Source of the DNA: Alistipes sp.
GTDB taxonomy: Bacteria > Bacteroidota > Bacteroidia > Bacteroidales > Rikenellaceae
Direction of reading: 5' to 3'
Assembly: GCA_020026435.1 (NCBI GenBank)
Contig: JAHHQK010000004.1
Location: 56,490-120,489, forward strand
DNA length: 64,000 nucleotides
In this document: one piece after another, positions 55,944 to 64,000 of the stretch
Layout: every line of letters starts with the position of its first letter
Position numbering within the stretch: position 1 is the stretch's first letter
Notes under the pieces: model-generated
What the model saw: only the letters and a program-made list of their open reading frames with translations
Told to the model about the DNA's origin: nothing
The model's database searches: none
Translations under genes and position numbers: made by a program

Positions 55944-56786
55944 ATGAAAACCAATTACGAAATTCGCTATGCAGCGCATCCCGAGGATGCAAAACATTAC
56001 GACACTGCCCGCAACCGTCGCGACTTCCTCATCGAGAAAGTATTCTCGGCTGACGAGGTAAATATGGTATATTCGATGTACGACCGTATGGTTGTCGGTG
56101 GCGCAATGCCCGTCAAGGAGGCCCTGAAGCTGGAAGCCATCGACCCCCTGAAGGCCCCCTTCTTCCTGACCCGCCGCGAGCTGGGTATCTTCAACGTGGG
56201 AGGTCCCGGTGTGATCAAGGCCGGCGACGCCACCTTCGAGCTGGACTTCAAGGAGGCTCTCTACCTGGGCTCGGGCGACCGTGAGGTTACCTTCGAGAGC
56301 AAGGACGAGAAGAACCCCGCCAAGTTCTACTTCAACTCGACGACCGCTCACTGCAACTACCCCGACAAGAAGGTCACCAAGGCCGACGCCGTTGTGGCCC
56401 ACATGGGTTCGCTGGAGGGCTCGAACGACCGTAACATCAACAAGATGCTCGTAAACCAGGTGCTGCCTACCTGCCAGCTGCAGATGGGTATGACCGAGTT
56501 GATGCCCGGTAGCGTATGGAACACCATGCCGGCTCACGTTCACTCGCGCCGTATGGAGGCCTACTTCTACTTCGAGCTGCCCGAGGAGCACGCCGTCTGC
56601 CACCTGATGGGTGAAGTCGAGGAGACCCGCCACATCTGGATGAAGAACGAGCAGGCCGTCCTCTCGCCCGAGTGGTCGATCCACAGTGCCGCCGCTACGC
56701 ACAACTACACCTTCATCTGGGGTATGGGTGGCGAGAACCTCGACTACGGCGATCAGGACTTCTCGTTGATCACCGACCTGAAGTAA
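55944..56786 (+). CDS. kduI: 5-dehydro-4-deoxy-D-glucuronate isomerase KduI
   Basis: Protein of 280 aa, typical for KduI, a cupin-fold isomerase that turns 4-deoxy-5-ketouronate into 3-deoxy-D-glycero-2,5-hexodiulosonate in pectin and glycosaminoglycan breakdown. The zinc site is PAHVHSRRMEAYFYFELPEE; the start RYAAHPEDAKHYDTARNRRD and WSIHSAAATHNYTFIWGMGG are conserved. It uses T-ending codons more than its neighbours, as in highly expressed genes. Followed after about 100 nt by kduD. Confidence 0.97.
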   Translation: MKTNYEIRYAAHPEDAKHYDTARNRRDFLIEKVFSADEVNMVYSMYDRMVVGGAMPVKEALKLEAIDPLKAPFFLTRRELGIFNVGGPGVIKAGDATFELDFKEALYLGSGDREVTFESKDEKNPAKFYFNSTTAHCNYPDKKVTKADAVVAHMGSLEGSNDRNINKMLVNQVLPTCQLQMGMTELMPGSVWNTMPAHVHSRRMEAYFYFELPEEHAVCHLMGEVEETRHIWMKNEQAVLSPEWSIHSAAATHNYTFIWGMGGENLDYGDQDFSLITDLK

Positions 56787-56885
56787 TTCCCCGCCTGCGG
56801 GATTTCGGGATCCGCCCTCCAAAGAGGCGCAGCCCCCGACAACAATAAAAAAACGACAACAACTTTTTTAATTCCAAATAAGACA

Positions 56886-57680
56886 ATGGTAAACTTTTCA
56901 TTGGAAGGTAAGGTAGCTCTCGTTACGGGTGCATCTTACGGTATCGGTTTCGGTTTGGCCACCGCATTTGCCCGCCAGGGCGCAAAGATCGTTTTCAACG
57001 ACATCAAACAGGAGCTCGTTGACAAAGGTCTGGCCGCTTACAAGGCTGAGGGTATCGACGCCAAGGGTTATGTTTGCGACGTAACCAACGAGGAGCAGGT
57101 TAATGCCTTCATCAAACAGGTAGAGGAGGAAGTCGGTGTGATCGACATCCTGGTCAACAACGCCGGTATCATCAAGCGTATTCCGATGTGCGAGATGAGC
57201 GCTGCCGAGTTCCGTCAGGTAATCGACATCGACCTCAACGGTCCGTTCATCGTATCGAAGGCCGTTATCCCCGGCATGATCAAGAAGGGCCACGGTAAGA
57301 TCATCAACATCTGCTCGATGATGTCGGAGCTGGGTCGTGAGACCGTTTCGGCTTATGCAGCTGCCAAGGGTGGTCTGAAGATGCTGACCCGCAACATCGC
57401 TTCGGAGTACGGTGAGTACAACATCCAGTGCAACGGTATCGGCCCGGGTTACATCGCTACGCCGCAGACCGCTCCCCTGCGTGAGCGTCAGGCTGACGGT
57501 TCGCGTCACCCGTTCGATGCCTTCATCGTAGCCAAGACTCCCGCAGCTCGCTGGGGTACGCCCGAAGACCTCCAGGGTCCCGCCGTATTCCTCGCTTCGG
57601 ATGCTTCGAACTTCGTAAACGGCCACGTTCTCTATGTAGACGGTGGTATCCTCGCTTACATCGGCAAGCAGCCCAAATAA
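56886..57680 (+). CDS. kduD: 2-dehydro-3-deoxy-D-gluconate 5-dehydrogenase KduD
   Basis: SDR family protein of 264 aa. NAD-binding TGASYGIGFGLATAF, NNAGI, and the catalytic Ser (ICSMMSEL) with YAAAK. It takes the KduI product to 2-keto-3-deoxygluconate. It is rich in GGT, GCT, CGT and GTT codons, more so than nearby genes, which fits strong expression. No polysaccharide lyase is in this window, so the substrate must be supplied from elsewhere. Confidence 0.96.
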   Translation: MVNFSLEGKVALVTGASYGIGFGLATAFARQGAKIVFNDIKQELVDKGLAAYKAEGIDAKGYVCDVTNEEQVNAFIKQVEEEVGVIDILVNNAGIIKRIPMCEMSAAEFRQVIDIDLNGPFIVSKAVIPGMIKKGHGKIINICSMMSELGRETVSAYAAAKGGLKMLTRNIASEYGEYNIQCNGIGPGYIATPQTAPLRERQADGSRHPFDAFIVAKTPAARWGTPEDLQGPAVFLASDASNFVNGHVLYVDGGILAYIGKQPK

Positions 57681-57700
57681 TCGAGCTACGACTCAATAAG

Positions 57701-57738
57701 AAAGGTTGATCCCTAATAAGGGATCAACCTTTTTTTTA
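57701..57738 (+). terminator. Terminator after kduD
   Basis: AAAGGTTGATCCCT and AGGGATCAACCTTT are perfect complements with a 4-nt loop, then a run of T. It starts about 20 nt after the kduD stop. Confidence 0.9.
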
Positions 57739-58056
57739 TGCCCTAAGCCCAAGAGGAAGGATGGATGCGGAAGGGGCGGTGAAAGCGATTATCGGGGGGG
57801 GAGGAGGCGGAAATATGGGGCGTGGAAAGCCCATCCGCCGAAGACAAGAAGAAAGGAGGAGTGCAGCCAGAACGGAAGGTGAAACCGGACCGGAGAAACA
57901 GCCAAAAGTGCGGCAGGAGAGACGGCAAAAGAGACGCAGAAGAGACACCAGGAGTAACAGCCGAAGGTCCGAAAACCGGAGCCAGCCCGCAAGACTACCC
58001 CCAAGCCCGACAGAGACCGAGTGCAAAGACAGGATCCGGTTAGCAAATTGCGACAT
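57739..58056. other. Gene-free purine-rich interval
   Basis: No supported gene. The plus strand is rich in A and G, with imperfect repeats of GAGACGGCAAAA, GAGACGCAGAA and GAGACACCAGGA near 57920-57955, and G-runs near 57795-57810. The open frames here encode Arg-rich, unlikely proteins. Confidence 0.5.
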
Positions 58057-58089
58057 AAAAAACCGCCCTGCCATCGGAGGCAGGACGGG
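58057..58089 (-). terminator. Terminator for the 164-aa membrane protein gene
   Basis: On the minus strand CCGTCCTGCC and GGCAGGGCGG pair with one mismatch around a 6-nt loop, and TTTTTT follows. Confidence 0.8.
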
Positions 58090-58120
58090 TCGACATAAAT
58101 CCAAGAGCAGATAAACGAAA

Positions 58121-58615
58121 TTATTTATGTACGATTTTCAGATCAGTTATAGGACGATACTCCAACTCGACATACTCGAACGCCTGCATCGCCACAAAAT
58201 CATTTTTCCGTGAGCGGTAAACCACGACCGACACCACGGGGATCTCCGAATGATTCATATCCAGCAGCGGTTCGACCTCACCACGCGAGATGTAATCCAC
58301 CACATCGCTGCGCGACTCGCTGCCGAAACACAGCTCGTTGCAGATCAGTCGCTCCCCCCTAAAGCAGGGATCGCGGCGTCCGCCCAACAGACGGACCGAA
58401 GCAATCAGAACTCCCATAGCAAAAAGCAGCCCACCGCTGACAACCAGTGCCGAACGTCCATCTATCGACAACCGATCACCATACACTATATTGAGAACTA
58501 CACATATCAGGCCGATACTACCCAGCAACAGAGCCGGCAACAGTGGGCGGCGACGTTTTTCTATGAGATTGTCAGGCAAGGCGAAAAGCGCCTCGCAAAT
58601 CCTGTTTTTATCCAT
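58121..58615 (-). CDS. Membrane protein of unknown function, 164 aa
   Basis: Two membrane helices (PLLPALLLGSIGLICVVLNI and SALVVSGGLLFAMGVLIASV) then a soluble C-terminal domain ending VVSVVVYRSRKNDF and EYRPITDLKIVHK. The VxSVxVYRxR stretch is also seen in the small gene before the terminase. No family recognised. It is separated from the next minus-strand gene upstream by about 140 nt. Confidence 0.7.
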   Translation of the reverse strand: MDKNRICEALFALPDNLIEKRRRPLLPALLLGSIGLICVVLNIVYGDRLSIDGRSALVVSGGLLFAMGVLIASVRLLGGRRDPCFRGERLICNELCFGSESRSDVVDYISRGEVEPLLDMNHSEIPVVSVVVYRSRKNDFVAMQAFEYVELEYRPITDLKIVHK

Positions 58616-58753
58616 TTTTTTGAGATTTCCTTTGTCATTTCCGAGCCTCAGGCCCGGAATTCGGATTAATAAATAATATACCTGTACACACGCCCCCCTG
58701 CCCCACGGGCCGAACGGCGGATAAAGAGCCCGAGAAAGGGCTTATGACAAAGG

Positions 58754-59284
58754 CTAAATGATGAGCCGACGCAAGGCGTAGACGTAGAAGTCCGCCACCC
58801 GCACCACGGCACAAGGAATCGGGGTTTCAACCAAAGACTCCTCAGCACGGAGATCCTCCAGGGCCGATACCCGGTTGTTGAAAATTCGTTTCAAAAGATA
58901 CTCCCAACGCATCACACCGCCCCTCTGCGGCATACGCATCGAGGCCTGGGCAATACGCCCCACTCCGCGCGCCAGATGCAGCGAAGTGCGGCAGATATGG
59001 GCATTGAGCCGCCAATCGTGCTCCCGATAGTCGGTCTCGATGACCTCATCGCACGCACCCGAGGCGTCCTCCTCCCCGTCGATCGTTCCATAGGCCAGGG
59101 CCTCGACGGAATCGACCTCCCGCTCCCAATCCGAGACCGGGCTGTCTTCCCGAGCGCAAAGTTCCGTGAGGGTATCCCCCTCCACCGCAACGCACTCCGC
59201 CACACCACGGCAAAGCCATCCGCCGCCCACGACCACTACGGCCAGGCAACAGATCCACCACATGATATGACGCACGTTTTGCAT
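58754..59284 (-). CDS. Membrane-anchored protein of unknown function, about 176 aa
   Basis: One N-terminal helix (HIMWWICCLAVVVVGGGWLC) then an acidic Cys-containing region and a basic C-terminal part. ATG 59284 is used; an in-frame TTG at 59332 would add 16 residues and lies only 5 nt after the stop of the TonB-like gene, so coupling is possible. No family recognised. Confidence 0.6.
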   Translation of the reverse strand: MQNVRHIMWWICCLAVVVVGGGWLCRGVAECVAVEGDTLTELCAREDSPVSDWEREVDSVEALAYGTIDGEEDASGACDEVIETDYREHDWRLNAHICRTSLHLARGVGRIAQASMRMPQRGGVMRWEYLLKRIFNNRVSALEDLRAEESLVETPIPCAVVRVADFYVYALRRLII

Positions 59285-59337
59285 ACGCTCCGAAAAATTT
59301 ATTCTATAAAACGGTTTGTTCCTTTTTTTCAAAAAAT

Positions 59338-60207
59338 CTACTGCGGAATGAAGATGTAGGTAATCGTTCCGCTCTGTTTGGCCGGCGCCGAGTCGTCGAT
59401 GTTGAACCGCGACAGACGGGCCGCACGCAGGGCCGCATCGCGCATACAGTCATCCCCGCCCCCGGTCACACGGGCATTGATCACCTTGCCCGCACGGTCG
59501 ATCGTGGCCGCCACTACGACCTCTCCTCCGCCCTCGCACAGGTAGGCCGGAATCTCCAGATGCCACGACTTGCGCACCGGATCCACAAACGAGAACGACA
59601 CCGTCACCCGTCCCTTCACCTTGCGGTCCTCCCGCTTGGGTCCCTGCTGCCCCTCGGAGCGCTGGCTGATCTTCTGCTCCTCGGCCAAAGCCTGCTCCCA
59701 GGCCTCGCGGTTGGCCTGCATCCGCGCCTGGGCATCGGCCGCGGCATCGTTCAAGGCGGCAGCATCGCTTCCGCGGTCGTCCTTGAGATCCTCATTCAGG
59801 GCATTCTCGTTCGAGGCACGGTTCTTCACCGAACTCCAGTCGAAGGGATCCTGCTGCCGCTGCCGTACCTCCTGCTCCAGCTTCTCCTTCTGTTTCTCCA
59901 GATCGGTCAGGGCCTGAAGGTCGATATACATGGTCTGCGACACGGCCTTGCGCCCCACGACAATGCGCGAGCCGACAAAGACGATCATCAGCACCAGATA
60001 GGCGATCAACGTCACACACAATCCGATCCTGTGGTCATAGGCCCACGATCCGGCATCCTCGCGACGGTTGTCGAACGGGAGTTTGAGCCGCTGCCGACGC
60101 CGGGCCCGGGAATCGTGTGCCGACCCCACCCCTCCGGGTAGCGACTCCTGCCCCGAGGGGTGTTCCCCGGGTAGATCGGATCTGTTTTCGGAATTGATAT
60201 CTGCCAT
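59338..60207 (-). CDS. TonB-like energy transducer with coiled-coil linker
   Basis: Protein of 289 aa. An N-terminal cytoplasmic part of about 55 residues, one helix (IGLCVTLIAYLVLMIVFVG), a Gln/Glu-rich coiled-coil linker (DLEKQKEKLEQEVRQRQQ) and a C-terminal TonB-like domain ending SGTITYIFIPQ. The C-terminus resembles the tonB gene at 42928-43608. It has no exbB or exbD beside it and shares its transcript with an unknown membrane protein. Confidence 0.82.
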   Translation of the reverse strand: MADINSENRSDLPGEHPSGQESLPGGVGSAHDSRARRRQRLKLPFDNRREDAGSWAYDHRIGLCVTLIAYLVLMIVFVGSRIVVGRKAVSQTMYIDLQALTDLEKQKEKLEQEVRQRQQDPFDWSSVKNRASNENALNEDLKDDRGSDAAALNDAAADAQARMQANREAWEQALAEEQKISQRSEGQQGPKREDRKVKGRVTVSFSFVDPVRKSWHLEIPAYLCEGGGEVVVAATIDRAGKVINARVTGGGDDCMRDAALRAARLSRFNIDDSAPAKQSGTITYIFIPQ

Positions 60208-60258
60208 TGAATAAGGTCAATATTTCGCACAAAAATAGTTTTTTTTAACGATTTTTCA

Positions 60259-60266
60259 TATATTTG
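60259..60266 (+). promoter_or_regulatory. -7 box for lpxC-fabZ
   Basis: TATATTTG, 29 nt before ATG 60296, with only a T-rich -33 region. Confidence 0.5.
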
Positions 60267-60295
60267 TGCAAATTTAAATTTTAAATTCGTTCATA

Positions 60296-61687
60296 ATGTC
60301 TACCAAACAGCAAACGCTCAAAGCCCCCGTTTCCTTCTCGGGAAAGGGTCTGCATACAGGCGTCAAAGTGACCATGACCGTTAACCCGGCCGATGCAAAC
60401 ACAGGTATCGTGTTCCGCCGCATCGACCTTGAGGGACAACCTACGATCCCCGCATTGTGCGACAATGTGGTGGACACCTCGCGCGGCACCACCATCGAGG
60501 TGGGCGGTAACCGCGTCGCAACCATCGAACATATCATGTCGGCCCTCTGGACGCTCGGCGTCGACAACGCCCTGATCGACATCGACGCCCCCGAAACCCC
60601 CATCATGGACGGTTCGGCCCGAGAATACGCCCGGGCAATCACCGAAGTGGGAACCGAAGAGCAGGCCGCCGAACGCACATATTACCACGTCACCGAGAAG
60701 ATGGTCTATACCATCCCCGAAAAGGGCGTGGCAATCATCCTCTACCCCGATGACGAATTCTCCGTGTCGCTCCACGTCGACTACAACTCGAAGGTCATCG
60801 GCAACCAGTACGCCACCTTCGATCCGGGCGACAACTTTGCCGACAAGATCGCTCCGTGCCGAACGTTCGTCTTCCTGCACGAGATCGAGCCGCTGATCAA
60901 GATGGGTCTGATCAAGGGCGGTGACCTGGACAACGCCATCGTCGTGGTCGAGAACCCCGTTCCCGAGGAGCAGAAGGAACACCTCATCAAGGCATTCAAC
61001 AAACCCGGAATCGAGATCAAGGAGGGCTATCTGAACAACCTCGAACTGCGTTGCAGCAACGAGCTGGCCCGCCACAAGCTGCTCGACCTACTGGGTGACT
61101 TCGCCCTGCTGGGCGTGCGCATCAAGGGCCGCGTATGGGCCACCCGCCCCGGCCACTTCGCCAACACCGAATTCATGAAGCAGCTCAAGCGTACGATCCG
61201 TCGCGGCGGCGAGAAACCCCGCTACCAGTACGACTGCCGCAAACCGGCCCTCTACGACATCAACGACATCCGCCGCATGCTACCCCACCGTCCGCCGTTC
61301 CTGCTGGTCGACCGCATCTTCCACTGCGACCAAAACTCGGTGGCCGGAATCAAGAACGTCACGATGAACGAGCCGTTCTTCGTGGGTCACTTCCCCGAGG
61401 AACCCGTCATGCCGGGCGTGCTGATCGTCGAGGCTATGGCCCAGTGCAGCGGCATCATGGTGCTGAGCAACGTCGAAGACCCGGAGCACTACTCGACCTA
61501 CTTCATGAAGATCGACAAGGTGAAATTCAAGCATAAGGTCGTCCCCGGCGATACGCTTCAATTCGAGATTCATCTGCTGGAGCCCATCCGCCGCGGAGTG
61601 GCCCTGGTCGAGGCCAAGGCCTTTGTCGGCGAGACCCTCGCCTGCGAGGCCGAGCTGATGGCTCAGATCGTCAAGAACAAAAAATAG
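60296..61687 (+). CDS. lpxC: Bifunctional LpxC deacetylase / FabZ dehydratase
   Basis: Fusion protein of 463 aa. LpxC part (residues 1-300): KGLHTGVKVTMTVNPA, zinc-binding His in IEHIMSALWTLGVDN, and the ARHKLLDLLGDFALLG segment with His and Asp ligands. FabZ part (about 315-463): MLPHRPPFLLVDRI with catalytic His, and VMPGVLIVEAMAQ with catalytic Glu. LpxC performs the first committed step of lipid A synthesis; FabZ makes unsaturated acyl-ACP. This fusion is typical of Bacteroidetes. Confidence 0.97.
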   Translation: MSTKQQTLKAPVSFSGKGLHTGVKVTMTVNPADANTGIVFRRIDLEGQPTIPALCDNVVDTSRGTTIEVGGNRVATIEHIMSALWTLGVDNALIDIDAPETPIMDGSAREYARAITEVGTEEQAAERTYYHVTEKMVYTIPEKGVAIILYPDDEFSVSLHVDYNSKVIGNQYATFDPGDNFADKIAPCRTFVFLHEIEPLIKMGLIKGGDLDNAIVVVENPVPEEQKEHLIKAFNKPGIEIKEGYLNNLELRCSNELARHKLLDLLGDFALLGVRIKGRVWATRPGHFANTEFMKQLKRTIRRGGEKPRYQYDCRKPALYDINDIRRMLPHRPPFLLVDRIFHCDQNSVAGIKNVTMNEPFFVGHFPEEPVMPGVLIVEAMAQCSGIMVLSNVEDPEHYSTYFMKIDKVKFKHKVVPGDTLQFEIHLLEPIRRGVALVEAKAFVGETLACEAELMAQIVKNKK

Positions 61688-61696
61688 CACAGGAAG

Positions 61697-62491
61697 ATGA
61701 TCAGCCAGTTAGCTTATGTACATCCCGACGCCCGTCTGGGTCGGGATGTCACGGTAGAGCCGTTTGCCTACATCGCCGCCGACGTCAAGATCGGCGACGG
61801 ATGCTGGATCGGCCCGGGTGCGGTGATCCACGACGGTGCCCGCATCGGTAAAAATTGCAAGATCCACACGGCAGCCTCGATCGCGTGTCTGCCCCAGGAT
61901 CTGAAGTTCCAGGGTGAGGTCACCACGGCCGTCATCGGCGACAACAACGACATCCGCGAATATGTCACCATCAGCCGCGGTACGGCTTCGACCGGAACGA
62001 CGATCGTCGGCAACAACAACCTGTTGATGGCCTACGTCCACGTCGGACACGACTGCGTGGTGGGCAGCAACTGCGTGATCGCCAACCGTGTATCGCTCGC
62101 CGGAGAGGTACACGTGGGCGACTGGGTAGTGATCGGCGGCCATGCCGCCATCCACCAGTGGACCCACATCGGCGACCACTCGATGATTCAGGGCGGCTCG
62201 CTCCTGGGTCAGGATCTGCCGCCCTATGTGATCGTGCGCAACGACACGCTGCGTTTCGCCGGAATCAACAAGGTGGGACTCTCGCGCCGCGGATTCACCC
62301 CCGAGCGCATCCGCGAGATCCACGACGCCTGTCGCATCCTGTTCCAGAACGACCTGAACTATATGGAGGGTTGTGACCGTGTGGAGCGGGAAGTGCCTCA
62401 GAGCGAGGAACGCGACCGTCTGATCGGATTTATCCGCTCCTCGAAGCGCGGTATCATCAAACCTTACGCTTCAAAACAGCGCGAAGAGTAA
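61697..62491 (+). CDS. lpxA: UDP-N-acetylglucosamine acyltransferase LpxA
   Basis: Protein of 264 aa with repeated hexapeptide motifs forming a left-handed beta-helix (DVKIGDGCWIGPGAVIHDGA, later HVGHDCVVGSNCVIANRV). Catalytic His is in YVHVGHDC. LpxA transfers a hydroxyacyl chain to UDP-GlcNAc, the step before LpxC. Starts 9 nt after lpxC-fabZ, same operon. Confidence 0.96.
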   Translation: MISQLAYVHPDARLGRDVTVEPFAYIAADVKIGDGCWIGPGAVIHDGARIGKNCKIHTAASIACLPQDLKFQGEVTTAVIGDNNDIREYVTISRGTASTGTTIVGNNNLLMAYVHVGHDCVVGSNCVIANRVSLAGEVHVGDWVVIGGHAAIHQWTHIGDHSMIQGGSLLGQDLPPYVIVRNDTLRFAGINKVGLSRRGFTPERIREIHDACRILFQNDLNYMEGCDRVEREVPQSEERDRLIGFIRSSKRGIIKPYASKQREE

Positions 62492-62507
62492 TTTTTACTC
62501 ATAAATA

Positions 62508-62538
62508 TTGTCATATCAGATTTTTTTCACTATCTTTG
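62508..62538 (+). promoter_or_regulatory. Promoter for rimP-nusA
   Basis: TTG (62508-62510), 20 nt, TATCTTTG (62531-62538). Start near 62545. Confidence 0.65.
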
Positions 62539-62544
62539 CCGATG

Positions 62545-62912
62545 CAAAGGTGATGAAAAGGGAGGTAAGGGGACGTCAGTCCCCTTCTTTCATACATATG
62601 GGTTTCCCGCGAGGGGAAATCCCTTACTTATAATAGGTCACCCGCACCCCGTGCCGCCCTCCGGCGGAGCGGCCGGACGACCGGAGCACCCCAACCGACG
62701 CAACGCGCCCCGAACAGCACACGCGAAGCGATCGGAACGACACATCCCCATGCGCTGCGACCGGACCGGGAGCCCGCCCACCGACAGCCCGCGGACCAAA
62801 GATTCCCCGCAGGAAGTCCGTCCGCAAGATTTTCAACGGGGAGGTGAAATCCGAACCTCCGACAGTCAGTAACACCGGTGCCGTCAGTAACAAAAAACGA
62901 AACTATCAAAAT
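62545..62912 (+). other. Long structured leader of rimP
   Basis: About 370 nt with no supported gene. Visible hairpins: AAGGGGAC/GTCCCCTT (62567-62586), GGGTTTCCC/GGGAAATCCC (62600-62624) and GGAGGT/ACCTCC (near 62839-62859). A leader this long before translation-factor genes may hold a control element. The last hairpin looks like a T-arm, but no tRNA fold fits. Confidence 0.5.
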
Positions 62913-63380
62913 ATGATCGATACCAAGAAAATAGTGGCATTAGCCGAGCAGAAGATGGAGGGAACGGATCTCTTCGTCGTTGAATGTAGCGTATCCCCGG
63001 CCAACGAAATCGAACTGACGATCGACAGCGACAAGTCGGTGGCCATCGACACGTGTGTGGAGTTGAGCCGCGCCATCGAGGCAGAACTCGACCGCGAGGA
63101 GGAGGACTTCTCGCTGATGGTGGCATCGGCCGGCATCGGCTCGGAGCTCAAGTCCCTGCGCCAATACCGCAAACTCGTCGGCCGTTCGGTCGAGGTGCTG
63201 CTCCTGAACGGCATCAAGATCCTGGCCCGCCTCGACGAGGTGACCGACGAGGGCATCACGCTCTTCTACGAAGAGAAACAGGCCGTCGAGGGTCACAAGC
63301 GCAAACAGCTCGTGCAGGTCTCGCACCCCTACCCCTTCTCCGAAATCAAATACACCAAGGAGTGGATCGACTTCAAGTAG
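62913..63380 (+). CDS. rimP: Ribosome maturation factor RimP
   Basis: Protein of 155 aa with the two RimP domains: N-terminal VVECSVSPANEIELTIDS and DTCVELSRAIEAELDREEED, and a C-terminal SH3-like domain (ILARLDEVTDEGITLFYEEK). RimP helps 30S subunit assembly. ATG 62913 is used because the frame upstream lies in the leader. Followed by nusA after 63 nt, the usual order. Confidence 0.94.
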   Translation: MIDTKKIVALAEQKMEGTDLFVVECSVSPANEIELTIDSDKSVAIDTCVELSRAIEAELDREEEDFSLMVASAGIGSELKSLRQYRKLVGRSVEVLLLNGIKILARLDEVTDEGITLFYEEKQAVEGHKRKQLVQVSHPYPFSEIKYTKEWIDFK

Positions 63381-63443
63381 CCGCCCCACCCCGGACAACG
63401 ACATGGAAAATAAGTAAAACAAACAAAAGATAATCAATCATTC

Positions 63444-64000
63444 ATGGACAATCTCAATCTGATCAGCAACTTTGCCGAGTTCAAAGAGCTGAAGCACATC
63501 GACAAATCGACGATGATCGGCGTATTGGAAGACGTATTCCGCCACGCCCTGCAAAAACAGTACGAAACGGATGAGAACTTCGACGTCATCATCAACCCCG
63601 AGAAGGGCGATCTGGAGATCTGGCGCAACCGCACGGTCGTGGAGGACGATGCTGTGGAGGATCCCAATTCTCAGATCGGCGTGTCGGAGGTCAAGGCCAT
63701 CGACCCCACCTATGAGATCGGCGACGAGTATGCCGACGAGATCAAGCTCGCGTCGTTCGGCCGCCGTACGGTATTGTCGCTGCGTCAGAACCTGGCCTCG
63801 CGTATCCTCGACCTGGAGAAGGCCAACCTCTACGAGAAATACTCGGCCAAGGTAGGCGACATCGTCACGGGCGAGGTCTACCAGGTGTGGAAGAAGGAAG
63901 TGCTCATCCTCGACGACGAGGAGAACGAGCTGATCCTGCCCAAAACCGAGCAGATCCCCAACGACTTCTACCGCAAGGGCGACACGATCAAGGCCATCGT
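63444..64000 (+). CDS. nusA: Transcription factor NusA (5' part, cut by window edge)
   Basis: The first 185 codons are seen. The N-terminal NusA domain shows FKELKHIDKSTMIGVLEDVF and VIINPEKGDLEIWRNRTVVE, followed by the start of the S1 domain (KVGDIVTGEVYQVWKKEVLI). NusA binds RNA polymerase and controls pausing and termination. Its position after rimP is normal. Confidence 0.95.
   Translation, partial: MDNLNLISNFAEFKELKHIDKSTMIGVLEDVFRHALQKQYETDENFDVIINPEKGDLEIWRNRTVVEDDAVEDPNSQIGVSEVKAIDPTYEIGDEYADEIKLASFGRRTVLSLRQNLASRILDLEKANLYEKYSAKVGDIVTGEVYQVWKKEVLILDDEENELILPKTEQIPNDFYRKGDTIKAI

Noticed and set aside
57761..58114. 117-codon Arg-rich open frame
   Set aside because: Composition follows the purine-rich tract, no domain, and it overlaps the minus-strand terminator.
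62835..62880. tRNA-like T-arm hairpin before rimP
   Set aside because: No acceptor, D or anticodon arms fit around it at the right distances.

Overview
The window looks like the chromosome of a GC-rich member of the Bacteroidales, most likely Alistipes or a close Rikenellaceae relative. The evidence is repeated TTTG-N19/20-TAnnTTTG promoters, almost no Shine-Dalgarno sequences, a DUF4290 gene, an LpxC-FabZ fusion, CarboxypepD_reg/TonB receptors and many Bacteroidetes-type lipoprotein peptidases. The genus is inferred from gene content and base composition; no database search was run. I see no rRNA, convincing tRNA, CRISPR array or complete insertion sequence.

Layout. 1-4.4 kb: a DUF4290 gene running off the left edge, an unusual sigma-54-type AAA+ regulator, a HAD phosphatase and a CapA-like protein. 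4.8-9.2 kb: two tandem M3 peptidase lipoproteins. 9.3-17.4 kb: rsmE, then a tightly overlapping six-gene operon for a membrane complex related to hydrogenase-4 and complex I. The pump subunits look intact, but the NiFe and N2-type cluster cysteines have been replaced. 17.5-18.6 kb: paired chromate-transporter half genes. 18.8-26.2 kb: dipeptidyl peptidase III, panC-panD, a DUF456 protein and an M16 peptidase. 26.9-32.3 kb: a CyuA-like gene broken by a 54-base C run, an EFR1-type flavodoxin/ferredoxin, a His-rich small membrane protein and a TonB-dependent receptor. 32.5-38 kb: a short ferredoxin, serS, a U32 protein, an esterase, an rRNA methyltransferase and a small membrane protein. 38.2-42.2 kb: a decayed membrane gene, a NifX-like protein with its ferredoxin, a GNAT acetyltransferase and an MTA/SAH deaminase. 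42.3-49.4 kb: a minus-strand operon tamB-exbB-exbD-tonB-DUF1573. 49.5-52.6 kb: tsaD, an M15 peptidase and a nitronate monooxygenase-like protein.

52.8-55.6 kb: an orphan phage-type module of terminase large subunit, a small unknown protein and a divergent S24/Cro-CI-type repressor. 55.7-57.7 kb: kduI-kduD behind a long structured leader. 58.1-60.2 kb: two unknown membrane proteins and a second TonB-like protein. 60.3-64 kb: lpxC-fabZ and lpxA, then rimP and the start of nusA behind a leader of about 370 nt.

Together the genes suggest an anaerobic, peptide-using gut commensal. The window holds six peptidase-family proteins (two M3, M49, M16, M15, U32) and several ferredoxin-type proteins. The most unusual items are the hydrogenase-like complex without its catalytic cysteines, the orphan terminase/repressor module, and the homopolymer that replaces (rather than interrupts) a conserved stretch of the CyuA-like gene, which is probably a data artefact.
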